A DNA stretch of 64,000 nucleotides, taken from positions 270,681 to 334,680 of the forward strand of contig NMRB01000401.1 of the NCBI GenBank assembly GCA_002633025.1, written 5' to 3'. A program made the position numbers and the translations under genes. Every line of letters begins with the position of its first letter. Positions within the stretch are counted from its first letter, which is position 1. The notes beneath the pieces are model-generated. The model searched no databases. It saw only the letters and a list, made by a program, of their open reading frames with translations, and was not told where the DNA came from. Shown piece after piece: positions 34,046-46,104 of the stretch. Origin of the DNA: Notospermus geniculatus. Lineage: Eukaryota > Nemertea > Pilidiophora > Heteronemertea > Lineidae.

Positions 34046-34669
34046 TTGGTGCATAGGCCCCTAAAATCTACTAATTCAAAAAACTGGATGTCAGATATTT
34101 GGATGCCAACCTACGCTGAGTGCCACATACGAGCGACTTGGTTTATACTGTAAATACCCACTCAGGAAATGAGATAAAATCTATTGTTCCTGTACTCAGT
34201 AATCATTAGGGTCTATTATTGAGTACTGTCTGTTATTTGATAAAAAGATCAACCTGTAACATCTGGGGCAAAGGTTTTGACAAAACAGTTAATTTTCTTG
34301 AGGAATATGCACTTGGACTTGGACTGTGCACAATGAATTGTTCAGTTGGCTTTCGATATTTTCCAGAGGTGAGTGAAAAATGTTGGGATGATTCTCTTGT
34401 TCCAGTGTGTCACCCTATAGGCCTGTCAGATGCAGAGTGGCATGTGCGTTTCCACACATGCATTTCTCGAGACTGGAAAGAGATTTGGGAAGTTGGTGGT
34501 AGTCTTGCACAGTCACTTGCAACCTGCTTGTGGTGTAGGGCCAACATTTGTGCCTGGCACCAGCAGCAAACAAAGGTTTCATGGTCTTGAATCCTTTGTG
34601 GAGCCATTGTTCCCTAGCTTGTCTGTGTACCGTGTAGCTGTATGTGAACCCGGCCTAAGGGAACCCTTA
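34046..34669. other. Unannotated stretch
   Basis: Holds a 123-codon frame (34219-34590) without recognisable domains, splice context or repeats. I do not call it a gene. Confidence 0.35.
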
Positions 34670-34853
34670 AGGCGACTCTCCACGTGCAAGTTTTCTTGGG
34701 GTTTTCTTGCGCAAGTTGGCTCTCTATGGGCAATTCAACTGCGAGCAGTTGTTTATGTCATTCGTCCCAGCGTAAGCCGTGAGGAACAAATAATGGTGAA
34801 TTGCCCATTGTGAGCCAACTTCCGCAAGAAAACTTTCACGTGGAGAGCCGCCT
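34670..34853. mobile_element. AGGCG element with TTA target site (PIF/Harbinger-like)
   Basis: AGGCGACTCTCCACGTG at the left is mirrored by CACGTGGAGAGCCGCCT, with TTA at 34667-34669 and 34854-34856. Interior blocks GAAAACTT, AGTTGGCTC and TGGGCAATTCA are mirrored as well. Relatives lie at 52108-52389 and 59965-60179. The TWA target points to PIF/Harbinger; no transposase is present. Confidence 0.75.
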
Positions 34854-34920
34854 TTAGTAGGGCACAATGTGTTATGTCGTCTAAACCAGTGTACCCAAGT
34901 TACGGAGACAGGATGGTTAG

Positions 34921-35040
34921 CGTTGACGGTTAGGGTTAGGACTAGGTTTAGGATTAGGAGAGGGGTCAGTGACAAGGGTTGAGGGTCAGGGTTGGTGTCA
35001 GGGTTAGGGGCTTGGGCTAGGAATTAGTGTGTAGGATCAG
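34921..35040. repeat. Degenerate TTAGGG-like tract
   Basis: About 110 bp of imperfect GGTTAGGGTTAGGACTAGG, GGGTCAGGGTT and GGTTAGGGGC motifs, telomere-like but poor; may be an ancient interstitial tract or a chance simple repeat. Confidence 0.5.
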
Positions 35041-36115
35041 GACTGGACGACATTCACCCATTGAGCCTTAGTAGGGCCTAGTCATTGCCCTCAAACTTTT
35101 ATATTTTGGACCTGTGTGGCACGAAAGCCACTGAGTTCTTCAGCATGTTCATGGTCTCAGTGAATTTCCTTCTTAGATGTGAGCTTGTTTTGCGGGAAAC
35201 GGAATGCGTCCTCCAATGAGGAATGCGACCTGCTACCGATCTATCAAAGTTATAATTGCTATTTTAAACCTCAGCGAGGAAATATGCCTGAATTTCCTGG
35301 CCACATTCCTCCAGTGGAAAAAATATTCCATATTTGTTGATGATTAATATGTGTTTATAATATATCAAATTGAGGCCTAACCTTATCAAAAGGAAGACCA
35401 TGAACTGTCTACTGTGTTTTGTGGTGCAACATTCCCGACTGCCTGACAATAAGGGATTTTCAGAGGGTTCAGCAACCATTGAAACAGGACCTTAATGGCT
35501 GGACCATTTCATTTGCCTCTTTTCAGTCAAATTCTGCAAAGAACACTTTTTCTGCGGTAGGTTCTGTGTGGGTAGAGGATAACATCTATTGAAAACCAGG
35601 GCATCGTAATGCCAAGATGGTGCTAGGCCTTACGTCCACGCACTTGCCTCTCAATTCAATATCGTGAGCTTACAGAACTGGCATGTTAACAGGTGCAAGT
35701 CATTGGAATCACCGAGTTCCTACGGCAATTGTGTTGCCTATCCAAATAGCTCTTGGACAACAACTATCATTAGAGGTTGTGATTACCCTCAGATTGTTTG
35801 CCTTCCAGGCACTGTCTTCAGATATTGGCAATTATTTCTTGGTGTGACCTATTTATGGCGATTCTGAGACGTTTTCCCAAAACTCTTGTTCTTGTAAGAA
35901 GTTCCAGCTTTCCTCTTATTTTAACTCAGTGGTGACACCACACACTGATGATGTGGTCTCCATACTGAAAAACCTGATGACGTAGAAAGTTTTGTCCCAT
36001 CTGCGTAAAGAGGAGTTTCTTCTGAAACACTCTCATAGAGAGGACTTGCAGCTAGGTTCCATTGAACCATGCATGGCAGGCCAGACTTGTGTTCCTCATG
36101 GCTAATGGTCCTGTC
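35041..36115. other. Unannotated stretch, probably intron
   Basis: No coding or repeat structure recognised. Confidence 0.4.
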
Positions 36116-36222
36116 GAGGCAGAAAACTCACCGAAAAATACGCGCACACGCGAACTATCTGCTGAGCAAACGGTCTCGAATGACTTCTTGCTTAGCAGAT
36201 AGCTCCAGTGTGCGGCAGGCTT
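36116..36222. mobile_element. Hairpin element with CTGCTGAGCAAA arms
   Basis: GCACACGCGAACTATCTGCT and AGCAGATAGCTCCAGTGTGC pair around GAGCAAACGGTCTCGAATGA. A second copy, about 85% alike by eye, is at 47697-47810; both start GAGGCAGAAAACTCA and end CGGCAGGCTTAA. Confidence 0.75.
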
Positions 36223-37215
36223 AAGTTCTGCTGGACCATGGCATGGCAGGCCATAAGTTTCCGTCCCCAGCTAAATGGCCCATAGACGTTCCCTGACAAT
36301 ATCGAACCATTAGACATGGACATGATGATTGGATGATCTTCAGCGCACGACACAAGCTTATTACCGTCTGATCTCAGTGGAGACATGCTAATTTGATTGG
36401 CGACCGGAATTTGGAAGTCGTTGGCTATAGGGTGTAGCGTTAGCTTGATCCTAGACTCCGTGAATCATGCAGGTCTTGATGTGATAGCATCCATCGGTAA
36501 AACAACAGGCAACCTTAATTTGCATTCTAGCTCAGCATTTGTTCTGTGGGACGTTTGAGGAAGTATTTCTTCGGATATAGCTGCTGGGCAATGGGGAACC
36601 CGCATAGCTTCTTATCTCGACTGGTTGATGCTGTAGAGCGTTTGAACCGAAGACATAAAAGACAGACCAAAGAACGCAATGTCATTGTGTCACGACGTCC
36701 CTGACTCAGTGCAGCATGGACCGAGACCTCACGCCACTTCCCCGTAGTAGTAGTTCTGCAGGTTGCTCATTCTACGCAACTTGTCATCCTTGAGAATGAT
36801 TTCAGGCTCACAACTTGGGGTTCTAGTGTTTCAGCCAGGGTTTCAAAAAGGCTGAGCGTTTTACCAGCCGCTCAAAAAGGGCAAAGACTACTTTGGACCA
36901 ATTATGGCATTTTTTGTCGCGACGAAGTCTGAGCTGAAAAATTGAGAGAATTTCTCTGCTTGGAACAACCAAGCCCAAGGTGTTCCTGTGACACAGCACT
37001 TATCCACAAACGGAACTTTTACAATCCAGTTGTCAGTAAACTTGAAACTTAGGATGTGTGATTACCATCGCAAACAGGTCAAACTGCACTCCCATTGTTG
37101 TCAGTAAAAAATTAATCTTTACATTATATTACAGATCTCAAACTGGATACTTGCAATGATGATGATGATGTAACTTGTGTCATCTATTTATGAGTTCCAC
37201 ACTTCTGTTTTCCAG

Positions 37216-37464
37216 TCAAGACGGAACGACCGGGAAGAAATTCGTCGAAAACTTGCAATGGGTGCGGACGAGGAATACTACGGTGGCGAGCGGGCGTTTA
37301 AAAAACCCAACCTCCAAACGCGACTCCAGAGTGGCATGAACTTACAGATATGTTTTATGAACGATTCAACCAGTGATCAAGAAAGCGCAGATTCGGAGAC
37401 GGACACATCGCGGTCATCGCCGAGACACATATCAACCACGATGAAAATGAGGCAGTACTCGGAG
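37216..37464 (+). CDS. SCHIP1: SCHIP1 exon: conserved NDRE...LQSGMNLQICF module
   Basis: The acceptor TTTTCCAG ends at 37215 and the donor GTAATG starts at 37465; 249 nt, 83 codons, phase 0 at both ends. Residues 4-15 (NDREEIRRKLAM) match vertebrate NERESIRQKLAL, and about residues 34-50 (RLQSGMNLQICFMNDST) are almost identical to the vertebrate core. An acidic/serine stretch DSETDTSRSS follows, also as in SCHIP1. This is the point at which vertebrate alternative first exons join. Exon 48055 has a second, weaker version of the same motif, so the two may be alternatives. An exon call here is near certain. Confidence 0.93.
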
Positions 37465-38563
37465 GTAATGTGAAGATTTTTCGTGTTTTGTGGTGTCAGT
37501 TTAGTGGCGTAGAGATCTTAGTGCAAGAACATCCATAATTATTTTCAAAAATTGGAAAACCTTGAGCAGAAATTTGCTCGTTCAATGTCCACCTTGTCCA
37601 GACATTTTAGTTCATCAGAAAAACACCAGATGTCTCTCCAGTCACAGTGGTTTTGGTTTCCCTCACTAGGGCCGTCACATTTTGTGATTGGGAAAGTGAG
37701 GAGGGGTGTGCTACTGCTCTTTAACCCCTTTAACTTGGTACGGCGTACTACATCATTATGAAATCCAGGGAACCCCCGAAAACACCCGAGGATTGCAGCT
37801 TGCGTAAGGCATAATAATACGCCTTGCAAGGAAATGGCATGTCAGTGCGTAGGACGTTATATCACGTCCTGAACCTTATGTGTCAAAAACTTTTGTTGGC
37901 AATTAAGAAAAATATGAAATAAAAAAATTACACAGTTAAGGGGTAAAAGTTGTCGATTGCATGAAAAATATTAAAATTCCTTTGAAATTTTTTGGCAAAA
38001 TTTCTAGAATGCCTTCAGTTATGACTGTTTTGTTGTTGAAACTAGCAGCAAAGATAACGTTTTCAGAGAAATACGGATTATTTCTGTTTGAATGTTTTGG
38101 GCAAAAAGGGGCTAAAATGCCTGGAGCAGTGGCAACGAAAGAGTAAAAAAAACTTTGGGGAAACCTCAGAAGTTAATCGTGGCGAATTTGCCCTCATGAT
38201 CAACATCGGGATAAAAAGTCATCATCGAATACGAAAGGGAGGCAGTAATGATGCCCATATTTCGGAACCGGATCGAAAATCCATATGTGAACGAGTATAA
38301 GCTAAGATGTGAACATTATGTTTCATGGTTTTGCGTCAGATTTCACCTTCCCAGAGCTCTTTATTTGCAAAGGAAAAATAAACATGAGAATTTGAAATGC
38401 AGTCAACAAGTTTCTTGCACTAAAGTCGCCCACGTAGTTGGTACAGTGGTGTCAGTTTTAATAGTTTTACTATCTTAATGTCGTGTCACTCTCCTAAAAC
38501 ACTTAACCCTCTATGGTGCATAAGATTGTTTTCCTTTGCTTCGACACTGAAAAAGCATATTTA
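37465..38563. other. Intron, nothing recognised
   Basis: No repeat with clear ends; short frames only. Confidence 0.5.
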
Positions 38564-39093
38564 AGCTGCGTTTGCCTGACACGCAGAACACGGAATAGAC
38601 ATCTGTTCGCTCCAAGCCATTTCCATTCATCCATTTGTGTGACAGTCTGGGATAACCCGTCAGAAGTCGCTGAGTGATCAACAAGGGTTGTTACATTGCC
38701 TGTGCATTGAACTGCTATTGTTCACCTGTTACGTGGTACGTTTAGGCTATTGAAATGTGCGGGTTCACCAAGGCCATTAACACTTTCCTCAAACGTGACA
38801 TCCGACGGGTTTTCCTAGACCGCCACACATTTATCTGCACCTGGTAAGCAGTTTGCGGAACACGGAAAGACCGATCACTTGGTTTAGCGATTTTCCTGTC
38901 CAGAATCAAAATCCGTGCACTACAGAGCACCGTGATTGGGCAGGGACGGACCAAACCTGCGCCATGCTTACAAAAACAGAAGTGATACCGTGTGCAGATA
39001 AATGGAAGAGGCGGAATGTTTACCGTGTTCCATATACTGCGTTCCGTTTTCGCGATCCGCATTCCACTTACCACGTGTCAGGTAAACGTGGCT
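38564..39093. mobile_element. 530-bp element with TTA target site
   Basis: AGCTGCGTTTGCCTGACAC is mirrored by GTGTCAGGTAAACGTGGCT (three differences), with TTA at 38561-38563 and 39094-39096. GAACACGG and CCGTGTTC recur internally. Its section 38740-38830 is the inverted homologue of 47400-47670 and holds the empty site of the palindrome at 47431. Confidence 0.7.
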
Positions 39094-39301
39094 TTAGAAA
39101 TTAAGGTTTTGCAGTATTGTGAAATTTTCGTCCAGCAGAATGTTTGTGAATCACAGGTTCTAATATCCCATGAAACACAGCAAACGTTGATATAGTAAGC
39201 GTCATCTTTTGTTGAAATCACTAGGCTTGTCTCAACTCAGAGGGACTCGTCCATATGGAGCTCTTGTTTCATAATAAGGTCACATTTTGGCTCTTGTTAT
39301 A

Positions 39302-39768
39302 TAAGGGCTGTTTAGACGACAAGCCAGGAACCCACATTCAGATTCGATCCGATTCGATTGGATCGAACCACATTCTGGACTGGATATGTTCCAAGTTTTT
39401 GGGTAGCGTTATACATGCATGTTAATCTCATCACATTCCGACTTCAAATTACCCTTGTGGAACTCTCCACAGCGAGTGCAGTCAGTGGAGGAAGAAAAAC
39501 CACATCAGTGTGCATGCGGGTACATGTAGGATGATCATCCGGATTCGGGTCTCATTTGTGTTTAGGCGAGCAATTTTAATCTGGCCGTATGTGGTCCAAT
39601 GCAGTCGAATGTGGATTCGGGACCAGCAAAATCGGTGGTCCTTGTTACATTAAATCCACATTGGACCGCATTGGGTAGCATTTACACGCAAGAGTTTTGA
39701 ACCACAATCGGATTCGATCCGATCCGATCGCATGTGGATTTTTGCCTGTCATCTAAACAGCCCTATAA
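39302..39768. mobile_element. TIR element, AGGGCTGTTTAGA ends
   Basis: AGGGCTGTTTAGACGACA is mirrored by TGTCATCTAAACAGCCCT with one difference. Subterminal GATTCGATCCGATTCGATT blocks repeat in both orientations. Flanks are TATA/ATAA. About 465 bp, non-coding. Confidence 0.75.
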
Positions 39769-40319
39769 ACTTACAATAATTACATTGTAAATACACTTCT
39801 GGGCGAATAATGTCCCAACTTTTGTGTTTCAAACTTGTTTGGCTGAAAGCATAAAACGTCGGGAAAAAAAAGTGTCAGTAATCCGTACTTACCAGAGCTA
39901 TTAGTAATGCCTGTTTCAGCCCTGGAAAAACCCAAGACTATACATTAATAAGCAAGATTTTTCTAGCCCCATTCCGTGTTTTCAGGAATAATTTGATTAG
40001 CGTCGGATTTCTGAAGAGTTTACTGTCAGACGAAACTAAAATGCATTAAAGCTCTCACCGAAAGCTGAAATGAGCCAGATCAATACGTGATATCATGAAA
40101 TTTGTAAACTTGACGAGGCTTCCACTCAATTAATCATGTTTAGGATTGGCGAGGGAAGTTGGTTGGTGCATTTTGGCGGAAAATTTGCGCTCTTCATTTT
40201 GAAATCAATATTTAAATGGAAAGTTGCACACTCTCGTGCACGTTGTGAAATGTATTGGTGAAGGATATGTTAGGAAAAACCAAAATGTTTTGAATGCCGC
40301 CATCTTTACATACAGCTAC

Positions 40320-41060
40320 AGTAACCCCTCAGTTGTATGGCACGGCCTATCATGCCAGCCATGGAGGATTTCGTCTGTGACCATGGTTAGTATGCCTGGC
40401 TTGCAATCTTAACCCTTTCGTTACGTGGGACCTGTTCAACGGGTCATTGAAACCCCCACGAAATTTTTGTGGGGGTTTTAGTCAGAGTTGTTTATTCAGT
40501 TTCTCTTCACTTCTTCATACAATAAATCTTGGAGTAAAAGTCACAAAAAAACTAAAATGGCCTCCGTAAGCTGGTTACCATACGTGCCAGTAACGAAGGG
40601 GTTGACTGCCAAAATTGGTGTACAGTCACCACCCAGTTATATGGCATGGCCTTACATGCTGGCCAGGGAGTTCTTCATTGTGGCCATGCCTGGCTTGCAA
40701 TCTGATCCAATCTCTGAATGCCAAGTCATCTAACAGTCATGACAGTAACCCTTCAGTTATATGGCATGGCCTATCATGCCAGTCATGGAGGATTTCCTTT
40801 GTGACCATGGTTACTGTGCCTGGCTTGCAATCTTAACTGCCAAAATTGGTGTACAGTAACCCCTCAGTTATATGGCACGGCCTATCATGCCAGCCATGGA
40901 GGATTTCCTTTGCGACCATGCTTAGTATATGCCTGTCCGTGTCTTGCAATTTACTGCCATAGGTGGTGTACAGTTACCCCCAATAGTGTATGGCATGGCT
41001 TTTACATCATGGCCTAGCTTAATACATGTCGGCCATGGAGGTTTTCCTTTATTGCCATGG
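40320..41060. repeat. Degenerate tandem repeat, about 5 units
   Basis: Units carry GTACAGTAACCCCTCAGTTA, TATGGCA(C/T)GGCCTATCATGC and CAGCCATGGAGGATTTC, then TGCCTGGCTTGCAATCTTA. Spacing varies from about 105 to 130 bp, with a 200-bp spacer holding CCCCCACGAAATTTTTGTGGGGG (a hairpin near 40453). Confidence 0.8.
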
Positions 41061-41239
41061 TTAGCATAGATGCTACTCACAATAGCAGAAAGGTAAATCA
41101 TGGTGTAACCACATGTCTCTGCGGGGTTACACTATAGTGATGGACAGCAATGATAATGCATGTAGTGAATAAACTGACAGTTTTACCAATGATGATCTCA
41201 TGTGACAATGCCTGATTTAGCTGGGGGCAGGTTCGTCAA

Positions 41240-42490
41240 TTGTCAAAGGTTAGTGATAAAACCCGGAATGAAACGAAACGAAATGAAATCATCGAAATAG
41301 GACAAGCAAGGAATTTGAGAATTAACGTAGGCCTAAGTTAGTGTCATTATGTTGCAGATGTATGCTTCTGCCTTGAGATTGACGTTTTTTTCGACATACC
41401 ACACAAAATCAAATTGAATTATTATTAGTCTCCGCCACGCCACGTAGTGGTCGAGCGGAGACTCTTGTGTTAGCTAGGAAACTTTCTCGGCCCAAACCAA
41501 CCTCAGACCAGGAGGCTTACGTGCCTATGCGTGTGTGCATTCTGCAGTGCTTCACGGGCTCCTTGCAGTGTCGTAATTTTATCACCATATAACACGAAGT
41601 TTCGACGAAACTGTCTTTCAATAAAATATTCCGGTGTCAGGATTTGTGACTACTAGTATTCTTTCATTTCCACGTCGGGTGTATGTTGTTTAATTTATCC
41701 ATGCTGATGTTTACGACGATGTTTTGCGCCACGACTGCCGTATGATCCCAGCCTGATGGACGACATGCTAACTGCTAACGAACATGACCAACATCCAACT
41801 CGGCTAGGCCTATATCCGCCATGTCCTCGGCCCATATCCCCCATTTCCCGATCGGCATTCTGTTTTTTGGTAGGCCCTAACGAAACTGTCATTCCTTTTG
41901 ACATTTTGGCCACAAAAAGCAACTGTCCGAGGACATGGCGGGATGGGGATGGTGTCCGAGAATAGGACCGCCGTCACTGAAAAATCTATTCTCGGACACT
42001 TTTGGAAGTCAAATTGCGCGAGGCAGAGTGGATTAAAATACATCAAATAAACAGTTTCCGGTTCAGTTTATGTCGCTTTCATCAATAAAACCTTACATTC
42101 GTTCTTTCATGTGGTATTGCGGGTCAAAATTGGCCGTGCATGTCTCTTATAGGCCTAGTGTGTGACATGCGACGCGTGGCGGAGACTCCAGAGTCTGCAT
42201 GCAGACTCAACTGACAACTCTAGTTTTAAAATCAATCAGAATCATCATGTACGAAATTCCCTTTGGTGCTCCTCAAGTTACCGCCAGTTTTTGTTCTGCG
42301 TTTTCTTCACTCATTCGGTTGGTGCATAAAGCAAGCGTCAATGTTGGAGCAGGTTCTACGTTAACCACTTAAATATCGGTACAAACAATAAGACAATAAA
42401 ATGAAAATAAATTGATACAAATCATGCCCATTTCGATGATTTCGATGATTTCGTTTCGTTTCGTTCCGGGTTATCACTAACCATTGTCAA
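41240..42490. mobile_element. 1.25-kb TIR element with a second TIR element inside
   Basis: The outer ends TTGTCAAAGGTTAGTGATAA and TTATCACTAACCATTGTCAA are followed by long ACCCGGAATGAAACGAAACG/CGTTTCGTTTCGTTCCGGGT arms. Inside, AGTCTCCGCCACGC (41427) pairs with GCGTGGCGGAGACT (ending 42187), bounding about 760 bp with a further mirrored GTCCTCGG/CCGAGGAC pair. No transposase frame. Confidence 0.7.
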
Positions 42491-42699
42491 AAGGGTTACA
42501 AAGCCACATGAATCTGTATATTTGGCCAAGGACTTCGATATTGTTGGAAAAGCAGAAACTCATGCAATCAATTGATTGCAATACGTTCATGCACAGACTG
42601 CGAGCAAACAACAGTGGAACAAATATTGGAAACTGGTAAACAAACATGACAAACAAGAACATTTCTATTGGAAGGCATGGTTAGTTCATCATCAGCCGT

Positions 42700-43035
42700 G
42701 GTTGCAATTGGGAATTAGAGGAAGTGGGAATTTGTGAAAATGGGAATTTGGCAGAATGAGATTTGGTGAAATAGGAATTTGAAGAAAAAATGGGAATTTG
42801 GTGAGTTGGGAATCTGGCAAAAGGAGAATCTGGCAAAATGGAAATTTGGCAAGTTGAAATGAAATTTGGAAAGATGTGAATTTGGCCAGATGGGAATTTG
42901 GCATAATGTGAAATTGGCAAGATGAAATTTGGCAGTGAACTTTGGTGAAATGGGAGTTCGGCAAAGTGGGAATTTTGCAAGATGGGAATTTGGCAAAGTG
43001 GGAATTTGGTGTGATGATATTGGCAAAATGGAAAG
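42700..43035. repeat. Short-unit minisatellite, GGGAATTTGGCAAAAT
   Basis: Degenerate 14-20-bp units of GGGAATTTGGCAAAAT run for about 335 bp. The minus-strand frames over it (up to 147 codons, IPILPNSHFA-like) are repeat artefacts. Confidence 0.85.
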
Positions 43036-43484
43036 ATTAAGCAATATACTAAACAAATGTATGACATGATTGATTGACCTGGTAGTGAAATGGGGAAAGT
43101 GATGAATCAGAATTTGGGCAGCATTGCTTGTTTGGAGATGGCGGTGATTGAGATTCACTTTGTAGCGAGTGGCATTGGAAGAAAATGATCTCTCTCCTTT
43201 ATTTAGTTAAAGGAACTCACCAGATCTGAATTGTTAGGTCGTGATTGAAAATTGGCTGGAGAGGTGTCGGGGAGTGGAGATTGTGGAAATGAACTGAGGA
43301 ACTTCAACTAATGGTGAAATCTCTGGAACCAGGTTCTTTGTATTGGTGGACTTTATGATGCATGAGGTCTTCACAGGAGCAGTTTCTAGATTTTCTGACA
43401 GGAATGTTGTGGTTTTGGATCAGCATTGGTGCTGATATCCTTCATTTCAGGGTATTGGCAGTGAAGGTGCATAGCTCTTGACTA
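43036..43484. other. Intron, nothing recognised
   Basis: No feature seen. Confidence 0.4.
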
Positions 43485-43614
43485 AGGGCCGTATGTACGG
43501 ATTGGACTTTAGCCTAAAGTATAGCTAAAGTTAGACTTTCTCTTTGCCTGAAGCGTTGAGAAAAGAAGACTTTGATGAAAGTTTGGCTGAAGTCCGACCC
43601 GTGCCTACGGCCCT
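43485..43614. mobile_element. 130-bp foldback, AGGGCCGTA ends
   Basis: AGGGCCGTATGTACGGATTGGACTT-type left arm pairs with AAGTCCGACCCGTGCC + TACGGCCCT; CTTTAGCCTAAAG and GAAAGTTTGGCTGAAG pair inside. Confidence 0.65.
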
Positions 43615-44438
43615 AAATCTCCAACTAATACAAAAATTGCTGATTCTTCTTTTTTCAGGGGTCTATTTCCTGAGGCACCCTGTATAGGAAACGAGCATCT
43701 TTACTTATTGGCTTTCTGGTTCAGGGAATTGTGACCTGGGGTTAATGGACCTTTGGGTCTGCGAAATTGCTCTAAAATAAAAGAGGCCTTAAAAGTCATG
43801 TATTTTTGGGTGTCACCATGCCCTTCATGACAATTGAGATGAGGTCATTGCCTGATTAATACCCACATCATGTCATGATCTCTTCCAAGGCAATAACATC
43901 ATTGATTATGATCCGTTCCAATGCAAGTGTGCCAGTGTATTTATGTACTTAGTCAAACGAATTCAGTACAAAGTGAATGTGGAAAGTACAAAGCTTCAGG
44001 CTTGGCTGGGTTTTAATAAATTCCACAATAATTAGGCCACGACGAATGACGAATGCGTTCAAGTGCATACATGCAGGCAAGTGTTTGTACGCTGGGAGTA
44101 TTTAGAGGGCTTAATTCAACAGTTAGTGGCTGTTCCTTTTGGTGGTTTACACTCCCTTTGGTGAATGCTCACTTGAAGTGTCACTGGCACAGACAGCAAT
44201 ATCCCGCTCTTGCAAAGGCAGGCAGTTGTCACAATAAAGGAAGAGTTTAATGGCCTTTATACAACACAATAGCTGAAATGTACGTCTCTGCATGTTAGAA
44301 AGTGTAAAATAGTTGAGTAAACTGATGACCAATGATCACTTGCCACAAACAGTGCTTTTGGTAGATCGGGTCACAAATGCAAAATCATCAGTACGGAAGG
44401 TACATGTATTAAATACGTGAATTTAAGGAAATGCAAAA
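43615..44438. other. Intron, nothing recognised
   Basis: No feature seen. Confidence 0.4.
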
Positions 44439-44614
44439 CAGGGACGGACCCAGGATTTCGGGAAAGAGGGGGCGCACTGTGCTAGAAACATTGAAATCTT
44501 CGGTGAATTTCAATGTTTCTCCCAGATTTCAGAATTTCACGGTCGATTTTAAAGATTTTTTGGCCGAAAGGGGGGGCGTGCGGCGGGTGCGCCCCCCCCT
44601 TGGATCCGCGCCTG
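44439..44614. mobile_element. 176-bp CAGGGACGGACCCAGG element
   Basis: Ends CAGGGACGGACCCAGG and CCTTGGATCCGCGCCTG are mirrored with several mismatches; 5-bp target duplication CAAAA at 44434-44438 and 44615-44619. Interior CGGTGAATTTCAATG and AATTTCACGGTCGA match 10624-10755. Confidence 0.75.
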
Positions 44615-45472
44615 CAAAAAACAACACTTGGTTTGAGGAAAACATAAACCAAATAAAAGTTTTTGGTGAATACCAAGAAAAAGGGTAGGGTATTCTTTTC
44701 TTGGTGTGTGTCCTTGGACAAGGCACTTAACCAATATAGAGATGGTGCTTTCTTTGCACAAAGACTATACTCATCTAAATCTTCCGATTGTGACCTGACC
44801 TAGCTGCAGATTTGCTGCTGGCCAACTTATTGTAGCAGGGCTATGGTTCTGCTTTCATTGTGATACTGGGTGGCTAGTGATTTTTGGCCCTTTTATAAAG
44901 CACAGGGATGATAATGAACAACGTGTTCGCAGGGAATAGGCCCATCCCAATTCCATATCTCTATTCATTGGAGTACCATAGTAACACGAGTAGAACTGAT
45001 CCCAGGTGTTCTAACATATCCAATATCAATATTCAAGATATTAAAATCAATAATTCATTCAAAATTATCATGAATGAAGATTTGAATTGAAGTTGTGGGA
45101 ATCATTTGTACACGAATGTCAAATGAAATTTAAATATAAAGACAATGGGTCATATGAATAAAGACTAGCAAATGCTTTTACTTCAGATTCATTACAGCAT
45201 TGCCTAGTGCATTTGTATTGCAAAATTCAAGTAAAAGCATTTACTTGTCTTTATTCACATGACCCATTGGCCATAAATTTATTTAAAACAAGAGGCAATT
45301 ATAATGTAGCAGGAGTCATGCTAAAAATTTCTTTACAATGAGGAAGTTGCTATATTTAACTTTACAAAAATATCCACCTGTTGTTTGGGTGTGAACAACA
45401 GACATAATAGCTCTATTGACACATGGTGAATGTCCCAAGAATTCTGTGCATAAGGCTGTGTAGTGTGTTCAG
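44615..45472. other. Intron or upstream region, one inverted repeat
   Basis: AATGGGTCATATGAATAAAG + ACTAGCAAATGCTTTTACTT (about 45144) pairs with AAGTAAAAGCATTTACTTG + TCTTTATTCACATGACCCATT (about 45230-45270): a 125-bp foldback. Nothing else recognised. Confidence 0.6.
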
Positions 45473-45499
45473 ATCGTGAGTGCTATTTCACATGATAAC

Positions 45500-45640
45500 A
45501 TGATGAAACTGTTCAAGGGACGCCGTAGAAAATCGGACCGTATTGAAACGTGGGACATCCTGTCCTACGGGACGGCGACGGCGTCTAATAACTTTCAAAT
45601 CAGTCCTGAATTATTTGATGAGGAGTTGAACTCAATACAG
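45500..45640 (+). CDS. SCHIP1: Candidate alternative first exon of SCHIP1
   Basis: ATGATGAAACTGTTCAAGGG starts 47 codons ending at CAATACAG|GTATGT in phase 0, which matches the phase-0 start of exon 48055. The peptide opens with a basic MMKLFKGRRRKSDR and ends ISPELFDEELNSIQ. The frame stays open upstream to an AG at 45471-45472, so it could instead be an internal exon from 45473, but that acceptor has a poor pyrimidine tract. The ending FDEELNSI followed by the next exon's MQLCFIND recalls FEZ-family proteins, which from memory have EFDEKLNVCF; FEZ and SCHIP share a similar coiled-coil. No TATA box seen. Confidence 0.6.
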
Positions 45641-45765
45641 GTATGTTTTTGGTTGGCAGGGTTGAAATTTTTGTCATATTTTTGGGGGGGGGGGGGTGAG
45701 GAGGAGGGGGGTCACATAAAATACTAGAAACGTGTGTTTGCGGTGTGTAGGTAGGCCTATTCCTA

Positions 45766-46104
45766 NNNNNNNNNNNNNNNNNNNNNNNNNNNNNNNNNNN
45801 NNNNNNNNNNNNNNNNNNNNNNNNNNNNNNNNNNNNNNNNNNNNNNNNNNNNNNNNNNNNNNNNNNNNNNNNNNNNNNNNNNNNNNNNNNNNNNNNNNNN
45901 NNNNNNNNNNNNNNNNNNNNNNNNNNNNNNNNNNNNNNNNNNNNNNNNNNNNNNNNNNNNNNNNNNNNNNNNNNNNNNNNNNNNNNNNNNNNNNNNNNNN
46001 NNNNNNNNNNNNNNNNNNNNNNNNNNNNNNNNNNNNNNNNNNNNNNNNNNNNNNNNNNNNNNNNNNNNNNNNNNNNNNNNNNNNNNNNNNNNNNNNNNNN
46101 NNNN
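45766..46104. other. Assembly gap, 339 N
   Basis: Run of N in the intron between the exons at 45500 and 48055, close to a poly-G run and at the edge of a repeat. Frames spanning it are meaningless. Confidence 1.

Noticed and set aside
34219-34590. 123-codon plus-strand frame
   Set aside because: No family resemblance, no splice context, ordinary length for chance in 64 kb.
42681-43158. Minus-strand frames of 90-147 codons rich in P, N, S, H, F
   Set aside because: They translate the GGGAATTTGGCAAAAT minisatellite in several frames.
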